Position numbers and translations under genes: made by a program. The notes under the pieces are model-generated. The model did no database searches. It was not told the origin of the DNA and saw only the letters and a list, made by a program, of their open reading frames with translations. Of a stretch of 64,000 nucleotides of DNA, positions 30,296 to 40,600 are shown one piece after another. Within the stretch, counting starts at the first letter, position 1. Each line of letters starts with the position of its first letter. The stretch covers positions 310,001 through 374,000 of the forward strand of contig JAKSGN010000023.1 in the NCBI GenBank assembly GCA_024180945.1, read 5' to 3'. Source of the DNA: Macrophomina tecta. Its lineage: Eukaryota > Ascomycota > Dothideomycetes > Botryosphaeriales > Botryosphaeriaceae.

Positions 30296-31087
30296 ATGAG
30301 CGCTCGCAACTACTGCACAGGAGACGGGAGTGATCCACACAAAGTGAGGAAACGGGGGATCCTCTACATCGATGCACGAGTGTTCGGTTGATTTTTCATG
30401 CTCGTCTATTTCCTGGTCCTGGAACTGGGCTCAAGTGCCCGGAGCAGATGTGCCAGCCAATGTAGAATTCATCCCAACGCTCTGGGGAAGTCGCTCAGAA
30501 GAGGACTTGTCGACATTGTCGGAGAATGCTTGGAACGATATTGACAGAGGCGCAAAACATTTGTTGGCATTCAACGAGCCCGACGTCGAGACTGCCGCGG
30601 GTGGCTCCTCTATCGCACCTGATATCGCTGCAAGCGTGTATAGAGAACAGCTTCATCCATTCGCGGATGCGGCGACCTTGGTGTCGCCAAGTGTTTGCAA
30701 TGGCAGAAGCATCCGCCCCGAAACGGGCCGTGTGCATGGTCTAGATTGGCTGACCGAATTCTACAATTACTGCGGCGGCTTCGCTGCGCAAGGATGTGTG
30801 CATTTGATCGTATCAACATGCATTGGTACTACCAATACGGTGGCAATGTCACCGAAGCGGTCATGTCTTTCGAATCGTACTTGACTGAAGTTTACAGCAT
30901 ATTTAGGAAACCACTGTGGGTCGCCGAATTTCAGCTGCATAATGCGGCTCTGTCCGTAGAGAAAGATTTTATCAGACGAGCCTTCGCCTTCTTAGATGGC
31001 GCTTATTTCATAGACCGTTATTCCTACTATACTGCTGACTATGTCGTTGCCAACGCAGACCATCTAGCCACATACAGCGAGCGGTGA
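30296..31087 (+). pseudogene. GH128 (Asl1-like) glucan endo-1,3-beta-glucosidase pseudogene
   Basis: GH128 enzymes cut beta-1,3-glucan in cell walls. The parts occur in order but in three frames. First comes KVRKRGILYID from the ATG at 30296. Second, from about 30390, are ISWSWNWAQVPGADVPANVE, FIPTLWGSRS, LLAFNEPDVET (acid/base Glu) and GLDWLTEFYNYCGGFAAQG. Third, from about 30800, are CAFDRINMHWYYQYGG, KPLWVAEFQL (nucleophile Glu) and FLDGAYFIDRYSYY. The change near 30370 loses the segment between the strand-1 motif and ISWSWNW. The second change, near 30800, is explained by one extra TG in a TGTGTG run. No signal peptide is seen. Both catalytic Glu residues are retained, so decay looks recent; a sequencing error could also explain the second break. 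Confidence 0.8.
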
Positions 31088-31284
31088 TGCTGCAATTCGC
31101 CCACGATTTGTGAATGGGGCTTTTTTTTTTTTTTTTCCTTTTTCTTAGCCATCGGAGGCTTTTTCGTCAAATATCATGTGTATTTAGATCCACGAACGGT
31201 CATAGAGGCAAGTGCAACTGTAGCTACCTATCTTCTTCGTCGATTTTTTGGTTTGCTTATGCTTATAAAACATGGCTTTTAAAC
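31088..31284. other. 3' flank of the GH128 pseudogene, poly-T
   Basis: Poly-T tract at about 31120-31137. No gene. Confidence 0.4.
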
Positions 31285-31510
31285 GATGTTAGCATCATTC
31301 AATGAAGCAACAACATCATCCTTATTGACGACCGTCCACCCATATTTCAGCACTAAACTTTCACAATCAACAATTTTCGCGCTCAAGCAGTCAGTCAATA
31401 GGAGAATCCAACAATAGCGTAAAAATTACTACGGCATAGTATTACCGTTTAATATACACTGCCTCATGCCCGCTCATTCCTTCAACTTAAATAGATGGTT
31501 CTAATATAGC
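31285..31510 (-). repeat. dispersed repeat R, copy 3 (partial)
   Basis: GTTAGCATCATTCAATGAAG, ATTGACGACCGT and further on GTAAAAATTACTACGG parallel 50000-50270 (GCATTAGTTGCATCGTTCAA, ATTGATGACCGT, GCAAAAATTACCGTG) in the same orientation. Identity is moderate and broken by gaps. Confidence 0.45.
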
Positions 31511-31852
31511 TAACGAGACACCGAGTGAGGTCCTAGTTGCCTAGATCCGCGTTTTGATTATCGTAGATTTGGGAGCACCGCCAGAGGGCGGCATGCTAGT
31601 CGACGTGACATTTTTATTTGAGGGGAGAAATTTGGCTCTTGTATAGGACTGACACGAGTGACTACTTTTACTGTAAAATAGCGAATGGCACATAGATGCA
31701 ATTCGAATGTTTTGGAAAGAAGCGCATGGGGAGTGGGCGAGACTTTACGGCAATAATGATAAGAATTACGACTTGGCGAAGTGTCTATATATTTGCTCTT
31801 CAACTGGAGAGAGACCTATGATTTCCCCAAGCTCTCTGTTCAATGCTGTAGA

Positions 31853-32683
31853 ATGGCTGCATCAAAGGAAGCAACCCCTACGGAGGACGCACACCTGCTT
31901 TCCGCTCTCGAACTACCCAGTCGCGCACAGTGTGGCGGGTCGCGCGATGTCAAATTTCAGAACAGAATGTCTCTCGACTTTATCGCACCAAGCGTGCAAC
32001 GCTCGAACGCGCGAAATGATCACTCGACAAACGCAGTCAAGGGCTCTCGGAACGCCAGCCGCGACCTCAACTTTATTATTCGCACGGGCGTTCAAACGAA
32101 CGGCGGAAGAGATATGGCATACCAACATGAGTGCAAGACCGTTGAGGCGGTCTCGAACCGCTGCGGACCCGTTCGAAGCTGTTATCATCCAGCAGTCATA
32201 CAAAGAATCCGTCCGAGAGGCGAATCTTACATCACTGGTCGATCTTATTCCCGTTCTCCTGTCTTTCGCTTCTACAACCACGAAAAGCCTGAAACAAAGA
32301 CATCGACTCTGCCAGGCGCCATTCGTGCGCAACGGTGCGGCTACGGTGAGGACGAGCGCGCGTTCGTCATGATCTGCGCGGCAATCCGCAACATGAACTG
32401 GCGTGAAATCGAAAGCGAGTTCAGGCGTTGGTTTCCACCGGGTCAGAAGCGTCGACATCAAGAGCCTGGCCTCCCCCCAACTTACCCATTGAAAGCGAGA
32501 ACAGCACGCAACCTTTTACAACTATGCTACCGTGTACGCAGCCAGTGGGGCATTCCCAGATTTCGGCGCGCCTCTGATCCGGAGAAGCAAAGGATTAATA
32601 CTCATGTAGTAGACAGGGTTCTTAGAATGCCCCATCTTCCAGAGATCCAGCAACTCGTAAATACGTATATGATCTTTAACTAG
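31853..32683 (+). CDS. hypothetical protein with a SANT/Myb-like C-terminal segment
   Basis: The first ATG in this frame is at 31853, giving 276 residues; the frame is open upstream to 31781. The N-terminal two thirds are Arg/Ser-rich and unstructured. The C-terminal third reads DERAFVMICAAIRNMNWREI, ESEFRRWFP and LLQLCYRVRSQWGIPRFRR. This recalls the three-helix fungal pattern in which a WxxI helix, a xxFPxR loop and a YYRxRxxWG helix form a Myb/SANT-like DNA-binding fold. The match is by shape only. The overlapping frame at 31707-32372 is judged a shadow. Confidence 0.4.
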   Translation: MAASKEATPTEDAHLLSALELPSRAQCGGSRDVKFQNRMSLDFIAPSVQRSNARNDHSTNAVKGSRNASRDLNFIIRTGVQTNGGRDMAYQHECKTVEAVSNRCGPVRSCYHPAVIQRIRPRGESYITGRSYSRSPVFRFYNHEKPETKTSTLPGAIRAQRCGYGEDERAFVMICAAIRNMNWREIESEFRRWFPPGQKRRHQEPGLPPTYPLKARTARNLLQLCYRVRSQWGIPRFRRASDPEKQRINTHVVDRVLRMPHLPEIQQLVNTYMIFN

Positions 32684-32731
32684 GGTCAATCTTTGTTGTC
32701 ACGCAGAATGCAGTTAGGTAATTTCACGGGC

Positions 32732-32850
32732 TGTTGAGAGGCGAGTTGTGAGGTGAGAAGGAGTAGGTTCTGCCTGTCTCCTCAAAGCAAGGTAGATCGG
32801 CTTGCTTATATACATTAATGAGTGTATGAATACTATCCAATAGCATACAA
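32732..32850 (-). mobile_element. degenerate TGTC-type LTR, partial
   Basis: Starts TGTTGAGAGGCGAG. It contains GTTCTGCCTGTCTCCTCAAA and GGCTTGCTTATATACATTAA, the reverse complement of the core of the LTRs at 10282-10508 and 15566-15793. The far end is not recognisable. Confidence 0.6.
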
Positions 32851-33005
32851 CGGAGGTGATTGAGCTCATTTTCCATCAGATAGTCTGGCCTGGAAATATA
32901 TAATTTCCCCTTGAAAGAAGCACAAGAGCGAAGACACGTCTTAGGCTTGGTGGGATGTCGGGATAACTGGTGTGTCCGGATAACTGGTGAAGCACGCCAA
33001 ATAAT

Positions 33006-33113
33006 TATTGGATTGTGATGATGATCGATAATTCAATTGATGGGTGGCCTAAAGACCCGCCATCTTCCGCGACTGAGATAAAGTTTATTGTACACACACG
33101 TGATATTCCAACA
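33006..33113 (-). mobile_element. short solo LTR related to 11389-11525, internally deleted
   Basis: Starts TATTGGATTGTGATG and ends ACACACACGTGATATTCCAACA-like sequence identical to the end of 11389-11525. Length is 108 bp because the central core is missing. Flanks ATAAT and ATACC match at three bases. Confidence 0.65.
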
Positions 33114-33452
33114 ATACCCTATCCCAAATCATATACTTGGCAAATCATTGAGCTTGCTATATGCTGACACTCTAAAGTCATTTCCAAAGCTACCGTAATC
33201 AAATCCAGATAAATAATATAAGGATGATTATACCCAATCACATCTCGTAACTGCGCGCCTGCTGACAAGATAAATGCTGCTGTGGACATATAATTTGAGG
33301 CCAAAAGCCATGCTCCATCATACCCACTGTTTCTCTACGTGACGACGTGTTTCAACAGGGCTCGTGAACGATAGGAATACCATCTAAATTACTATATCGG
33401 AGTCATCGAGCCTCGTTCGCGTATCTAGAGATTGAGGCTGCACTTTACAGGG

Positions 33453-34208
33453 ATGTCACAATCTCTCCCGGAGAAAAGGACAAGCGCGAGCGACACTGAC
33501 AAAGTTTTGCCGCCGCCTCCGCTGAATTCGATACCTTCGGTCGCTAAGCTATACTTGACATCGGTTTCGGCCCTCGTCAGCTCAGAGGAGTATCGGAGAG
33601 TACTCCAGCAGTTCGCCGAGATTCGTAGTCTAATTACAAGCGGTGGACCGGTGTCCGGAAGGCTGGCGAGCGGCTGTACAGTTCAGTCTACCATAATAGA
33701 AGACGATCAGGCACAAGAAAAGGCCTTATGGGTCATCGCCTACGTTTGTGGCCGCTTCGGAGGGTCGAATCTCCTACGAAGGGATAAAAGATTCTACTCC
33801 GAATGCGGGTCTCAAAGCAGAGCCTCTGCTATGGCTGATATCCTACAGAAGATAGCAATGCCGAGCGAAAGAGTCCGAATACTCTCGAACGTCCGCGACA
33901 TATGGATCGCCTTGCGCCTGCTGATTTTCAAGGCCACTAGTCAGAGTCCTCTGAGCGATTCACTGCCAGAGATTGAGTGGTACTTCAATTACGTCCTGAC
34001 AATAGGGCCGATAGAAACGCTCCGCCACATCAAAAGCCTGCGAAAGGGCCGCAAATTGGGGTTCGACACATATGTGGGCCTAAAACAGGCGATTAAAACC
34101 CAGGGAGATCGGTTGGGCGAAAAGACATGCTCTAGCTTCCGATATTTCATGAGCAGCGACATACTGTGTCTCACTGGGAACTATTCCTACAAGGTCATAT
34201 ACAGATGA
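33453..34208 (+). CDS. hypothetical protein (251 residues), unrecognised
   Basis: First ATG in frame is at 33453 (MSQSLPEKRTSAS). A Pro-rich N-terminus (VLPPPPLNSIP) is followed by helical segments, for instance VSALVSSEEYRRVLQQFAEI and RVRILSNVRDIWIALRLLIF. No known domain, signal peptide or cysteine pattern is seen. Sequence downstream to about 34550 also has protein-like composition, so the ORF may be the 5' exon of a longer gene. Orphan or relic status cannot be decided. Confidence 0.4.
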   Translation: MSQSLPEKRTSASDTDKVLPPPPLNSIPSVAKLYLTSVSALVSSEEYRRVLQQFAEIRSLITSGGPVSGRLASGCTVQSTIIEDDQAQEKALWVIAYVCGRFGGSNLLRRDKRFYSECGSQSRASAMADILQKIAMPSERVRILSNVRDIWIALRLLIFKATSQSPLSDSLPEIEWYFNYVLTIGPIETLRHIKSLRKGRKLGFDTYVGLKQAIKTQGDRLGEKTCSSFRYFMSSDILCLTGNYSYKVIYR

Positions 34209-35086
34209 TTTGGCGAGACACAAAAGCCCTGACTGTGCACGACCATCTAGCAGAAGACCCAGATATAAGCAACGGACAAGCGTCTGGATCGCACCACGGT
34301 CTAGAGTACGACTGCCACAAATATAGCCAAATCGACAAAGTAGTACCGCCGCATTGGTCTGGAGTAACCGTTTGAGGATCCAGTCGTATTCGAGGTCTAT
34401 TTTCAGGACCCCCGCGGTTGCATTCGCCTTCAACAGCCGCGCTCTACCACGATCATGCAAAATAACTGCGAAGGCTAAGCAGCTTAAACGCATTGGACGG
34501 CTGGTGGAAAGGGAATGAGGCGTCGTATTTGTTGTCCGCAAACCCATCCCGGCAATAACTTAGTTGCTTTTTTTTTAAAAAAAAAAAAATTAAACCGAAA
34601 AGGTCACTGTTTCAAGCTCAGCCCTATGCAGTCACCAGACTGACCGCATTGAATTATCGCACAGCCTCTCACCTTGCTGATCCATGTTCATGAAGCAGTA
34701 GACGGGTGGAACAACATCTCAGTTATAAGTGCAACCGACGATGACAGGTATATGCGCCCTAAGGCGAACTGTCTAATGAGTCCAGGGTGTATGAGGTTGT
34801 TAGTACAGTTGGCCAACGGCTCGATGATTCGCTAGAGCCGATGGTTTGATAATGATTGCCAGCATAAAGACCAATTACCCAGAAGAATGATGAGAGAGAG
34901 AAACTAGCAGTTAGCCTAGAATCTATGTGTCGTGCTCTCTTCGAAGAGATTATAGGGGCGTAATGAGTCGCTTTAAGTTAAATTGTCTCTTTGAGAAGAT
35001 GATGCACATAAGATGGAGCGACGCCAAGACACATTAAACCAGCTGTTATTATCTGCTTCCATTTAACCTCTACTATTTCTTATATG
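34209..35086. other. intergenic; T/A homopolymer junction
   Basis: A poly-T run passes directly into poly-A at about 34568-34592, a potential hairpin. No gene supported. Confidence 0.4.
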
Positions 35087-36191
35087 TTACACAACGGGGT
35101 GAAGAGGATTTATTAGAGGATGCTCTACTACGCGTAAGGATGAGCGACATGTGTGCGCGAGACTCTTTACGCCTGCGTGTGAAATAAAGTTACTACCCGT
35201 TACACTCTTGCTCGCCACTCCTAGATAATTAGAACTTACCTTCGATGGTAATCGTGTCCACAGAATCTATATAAAGCTCTCTCAGACCAGTCGCCGTGCG
35301 TCCGACCGCGCAAAGATCTTTGTCGTCGAATGGGACAGCATTTGTGTTACCGGAGAGCCTCAAACACCTGATTTTATGGAGGCTTACTCTTGGATAATGC
35401 CAGGGTCTAAGGTCCTTGTGGCTGCACGGCTCCGAGATAGCATCATTTCCCAAGTACGATGCATGGATGTGCAGAGACTCCAGTGCGCATGCTCTATCAG
35501 CGCGGAGGAGCATCTTCCACTGGCGATCGTCTAACCGTCGGAGCAGCGTCCACGGAATTGTGAGCTTGGTCATGTTGACGCATTGCCTTAGCACTGCGTA
35601 GATGTGCATATCAGCTGAGTATTCGTAAAACCCGTGGATGAAGACACGACGGATGCTTGCGGCGATTTGAGGGTAGCGCGACAGCAGGTTCTGCGTGGAG
35701 CTTAGCGGGGCCATTCGGTTACGGTTTACAACGGCCCCAGATGGCCATTGGACGAGCTCATACACTCCGTACGTGTCTGAGACATTGAAGGAAATATCAA
35801 AATTAGCAGAGTCACTCTGCGAGTCGTACATTGGCAGATTGCATTGCTTACCACGTTTCCAGGGCAGTTCAGCCCATCTCTCACACCCTCGAGCCTTTTG
35901 AAAATATATTTCTCTTAGGGCGTAGTCGAGAGCCCAGGCATGCCACAGAGTGCAGACCTGTCTGATTTCATACGTGCTGTTCCATCGGAGGATATCTGGG
36001 GCAAGCGGTGCCTTGACGTATTTCTCTGGCTTGTGTCGAGATACTGTTGTGCATGATAGGCCGAATGCGTAGGATACCGTCTGGTGGGAGTTCATCTCCG
36101 CTGCATGTGCAAGAATATCATGTATAACTTCGTTTGGGACGCTGTTAATTGTAAGTTTGGCGGTGTGTGTGCAGGGCTCCATTGCAGTCAT
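35087..36191 (-). CDS. F-box/LRR-like protein, two exons
   Basis: Exon 1 is 36191-35240; a 67-nt intron (GTAAGT...CACACGCAG, 35239-35173) leads to exon 2, 35172-35087. The join TITIEG|VKSLAHTC keeps the frame and gives 345 residues; without it the protein ends two codons into the intron. The N-terminus has an F-box-like segment (INSVPNEVIHDILAHAAEM) followed, after an insertion, by IRQVCTLWHAWALD, the usual second half. LRR-like strands follow (MTKLTIPWTLLRRL, LHKIRCLRLSGN, GLRELYIDSVDTI). Likely role: substrate adaptor of an SCF ubiquitin ligase; substrate unknown. Confidence 0.72.
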
Positions 36192-36879
36192 GTGTCCGTT
36201 GTTGAGAGTTGCGTGTTCTTGTCGGCCTCGTCATTGAAGATCGGTATCTGACTTGCATGTTAAGTATTCGTGCGTCTATGTCAACACATCGATTGTATTT
36301 AATATTGTTAGTTAGCGCATTCTTTACTTGACAGATTAATATACCCCGGGCACCCGTAGCACCACCTACCATCTCCTGCAATATCTACTCCTTTGACCAG
36401 CAACAGTGCTAAGACTCGAACAGTCCAACAAATTTGCACCAACAAATGTGTACTAGGATATCGCATCGGCCGGAGATACCAATTTAAATGAACTTTTGCA
36501 GAACTCCACCAGGCGCAAACCCTTTTCTATCGGCACAGAGAACAGCTCGCAAAAACAATTACTGACAATCATAGCTTATTTATCTTCACGCACCTAAGAC
36601 TAGGACCGGTAACCCCTATCTAAAGCACGGCCCATGCCTGTCTAATTAACGAACCTCATTTTCCTCCACAGCTCTTGTTTTCTTTCGCTGAACCGTTAAA
36701 AAAAATTTAAATTTTTTTTGCTCCAAATCCCCACTTTCTGCTCTACGACCCTCATATTCTTGCCCAATCCATCATTTTCTCGCACCAAATCCTCATTTTC
36801 TTGCCTGAAATTCTTATTTTCTTGCACCAAATCCTCACTTTTCTGCCCCATCATTTACCTGCATACAGATTGTACTAGA
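36192..36879. other. intergenic with a degenerate minisatellite
   Basis: Poly-A/poly-T blocks lie at about 36698-36720. About 36721-36850 is a degenerate tandem array of a roughly 20-bp unit like CACCAAATCCTCATTTTCTTG, present about six times. No gene. Confidence 0.55.
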
Positions 36880-37086
36880 ACATTCTAACTTACTCTTTGC
36901 AACCTCCTCACAACCCCTCATCGTCAGAAGCCTCGGATAGCAATATCGGCTTCCATTCTCCTCGGCTATTCTAGCACTCATTTATGTAGTTATATAAGCA
37001 AGCCTATTAACCTCCCTCTTGGGAAGGCAGGCAGAATCTAAGTCACTCTCTTTTCTGACCTCACACATTCGCTCCAAAATCCAACA
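36880..37086 (+). mobile_element. TGTC-type LTR, 5'-truncated copy
   Basis: Contains AACCTCCTCACAACCCCTCA, GCCTCGGATAGCAATATCGG, ATATAAGCAAGCC, AGGCAGAATCTAAG and ends AAAATCCAACA, matching 10282-10508 and 15566-15793. The TGTC start is not recognisable. Confidence 0.7.
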
Positions 37087-37653
37087 CCAAACCTTTCCTC
37101 GATCAAATGCAAATTCCATTCTCATGCAGATCTGGCCTCGTGCTTTTTGGGCCCAGCGATTTGTGTAAAAGCCGGACGCGGGATAGAATAATCTAGCCGC
37201 CGACCAGCAATGTAGTCGATAACTTGATATTACTGAGCTTTGGCGTACATGGTGGCTAAAGCCCACACCAGGTACTATCATGTTCTAAGCACTGCCGCTC
37301 GTTAAGCCGAAAGGCCTGTAACATTTCAACTCCACTACATAAACTTTTTCAGAAGACCAAGATAGTTGAGGATAATACCAGCCAGATGCTAAAAGCAGCC
37401 AGCAGCTGCCCGTGCGAGACTGAATATTTACTTGTAGATGACACGCTGGAGGGGTGGATATGGGAACGAAATATGCTGATCATCAAAGTGATGGAAAACC
37501 TTTGATGAAAGTGTTCGAGAAATAGCTAGAACAACAGACCAATCTAGCAAAATGTACACCAAAGCGTCTCTCCAACGTGCTGCAGAATATCGGTAACAAT
37601 TTCAACGTTGTCTACGAGCTGCAAAGCCTTTCGAAGCCACATATTAGCATCGA
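37087..37653. other. intergenic, nothing recognised
   Basis: 3' flank of the giant gene. No supported ORF or repeat. Confidence 0.35.
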
Positions 37654-40600
37654 TTACGCGACTTCATGAAAGCTTCTCAACCAATATTGCCGTTTGAATG
37701 TAGGCTGTGGCGATACCGCGGACGTTCCGGGTGAAGTTTTCCCAGCGGGAGAAAAATCACCATCCTCAAACTCATCATAACTGTCCAAATCCGAGCTACC
37801 GATTTCTTGCGCGAAACCTTCATCCAAACCTCCACTTGACTCCATTGGCAGGGAGACGGCATATGGCCTTGAGAAAAAGGGATGTTCTGGTCTCAATGCC
37901 TTCCCTTCACAAACATATCCCATTGGGGTTTGCGTGAACTCTTGGCCTTTTCTCCTCGCTGTGATCTACTCCTGTAGAAACACCAGCGCATTGGATGCAA
38001 CCGATGGGAGGGCCATGTCCTGGTCAGCCGGCTCCTGCTCAGTGGCCTGCCAACGCGCTGATCCGGAGCCATGCGACATGTTGCTGCCGTGGAGAAACGT
38101 AGTAATGGCTTCATACTCGTCAAATTCGAAGTACAAGCGGCCTGCAAACAAGCCGAGCTGAATTGGGAGCCATCGGGGCGTCGTGTAGCTGGCCGGCATG
38201 GCTGGAACGGCGTAGTAGTCGAGCTTGTTGAAATGCGCCATCCGGCGAGTTATGGGAGCCGCGTATGCCAGCAGATGCGTCATCGGGTGTTCGTCGCCAC
38301 GTTTCCTGGAGATAAGATCTTCGGCTTCCTCGGAAGTCACTATCAAGGCCGTCTGTGTTTGCGTGCTCCAAAGCAGCCAGGTGACGGGACGCTGTGGACG
38401 CTTGACTTAGCATTTTGATATGCTTAGTACGAAAATGATAGGAGCTCTTACCAGAAAATTGTCGTCTGGTTTGCCCAATTTCACCGTCCGGAAGACCTCG
38501 CTGGAGGCAAAGAGGTGGTGGTGGAACATCGCAGCGGCAGCCTCATACTTTTTACCAGTCTGCGTGCCCCGAATGGCAAACGAAATGGGCCCATACCCAC
38601 TCGACCCGTGTTTTGGACTTCCAGTCCTCTCGAAGAGGAGTAAATCCTCGTGGAGACCACTATAAGGCAGTGCCTCGTACAGGATCGGCTTCTGCACCTT
38701 CCGGATCGCTTCGACTTCGTGCGCCACCTCTCTCTCCTGTTCGACTTCTTGAAAAGCTGTGCTATTTGGCGAGTTGGAATTGTAAGTCTGGCTTCTAAGC
38801 TTTGCAAGAAAAGCAACCAATGCGGGCGATGGTTGCTCCAAAACCTGTGGCGTTGTTTCCCCTCGTCTCGGCTGGTACATCTTCTGAAGCGTGTGGTCGT
38901 CAACCTGCCGAATCTTGCGGACGAACGATGCTCGGTGTTTTTTGTTGCCAATATGATTTGGGAACTTGATCGAAATCTCAGAGCGGCGGCAAAAGTCGAT
39001 GCCTTGGGAGCGATAGAGCGGCTGGAGCTGTTCTATTCCTCGACACGTTTGCTCGAGCAGCCATTGAACCACATCACGCGAGTCAAGATGGCCCGTACGT
39101 CTCCTGCCTCGATGGTCAAGGATGCTCTGGTGCACTTCCGGTGGTGCAAAGAAGACGACCGATTGTGTCGTGGCCAGCTGCCTTAACCGCATCGCAGCTG
39201 TGGAAAGTCGATCAGTAAATCATTTGCTTGCTGTATGGGTGGTACCTCAAACCTTGAACAGTGTGATCCTTTGTCTGTGCTAGCCCTAGGGTTAAGGCAC
39301 CTCTGGCGTTTGAGGGCAGCTTGAGGTCGGTCCCACGGGTGTGTGCTTCGTCGAGATACACGACGCATTCGCGGAGGTCGTTGGCAAACGAAGAGGCTAG
39401 AAGAGGAACTTGCGTGCCGCTTCGGTACACGATGAATGGCTTGTTGTCCGCGTTGAAGTACAACGCCGCCTTGGCTTTCGCGTCCACGCGCATCCAGTTC
39501 TTGACCAGGGTAAGGTTGTCCATCTCCAGAATCTTTGCGCCAGCGTCAATGAGCACACGTATTCCCAAGTCCCTGACCTTGTAAAGCAACATCTCTTCTG
39601 AAAAGCGCTGTCCATGCTTGGCTGCGAGAACGTACCCGCGATTCCGGGGCTGGAGCAGGTAGGTCAGCACGTCAGCGTTCGTGTGAGCGAGGCTGCCAAG
39701 ATCGTGCTGTTCAATCGTCAGCGGCAACAGGTATCGATTGTCGTTTGTTCCACTGAATCCGGTCGTCAACGGAGTACGCCGGCCATCAATTCGCTCCGAA
39801 CTCTGGGATCCCTGCAGCTGATACAGGGGTATGTCCCAACCGCTAGCCCCGATCTGAGTCTGGAAATGCCTGGCATGGACCGGGAAAACGAAGCGGTTCA
39901 AAAATGAATCGATGACGATGACGTTGTAGCGCAGATGTTTCCAGAGGTCTCGGAGCTGCAATTCATCATCCACGTTGATCACATTCCATTCCTGCAACTG
40001 AACTGGCAAAGTCTTGGAGCTTCCAACCCAGCGGCCGTACTCACTGGCCGTGTCGTCGGACTGAAGGACCTGAAGGACGCATTTTTGGAGCTGCATGACA
40101 TTAAGTCCTGCAAAATAGAATGAGAGGCAAGTGAGCAGGATGCACACATCGGGGTGGCCCCACTCCGCCTGGTCCGATGGAACTCCTTTCGCGTGGTACG
40201 GCACGGCTACCGGATCGCGCATGGGGTGCAGGCCGTACTGTACGTTCCACTTCTTCTTCAAAGTCAGAATGAGGATACCGTGAGCCAAAAGCCCCCTGAG
40301 CAGGTATATGGTCTTCATCGTGGAGCTCCTTTCCTTGAAAATGGCCTCTAGGTGACACTCATCGTCTGCGTGGACTTCGATGTTCCTAATGAAGCGTTTC
40401 AAGACGTTGCAGTCCCGTTGAGAGTAGCCGTCAAAGGCGAGAAGCCTGGTCTTTCCGAGAGCGATCTGGTCCACTAGCCGCGTCACCAAGGCGTTTTCGG
40501 CATCAGGGCGCAGAAAGTAGACCCAAGGGAAGCCGCCGCCTTCCCTGTCAACGACCCTAATACTGTGGGGAAAGTCTTGCTTCAAAGCCTCCAAATGACT

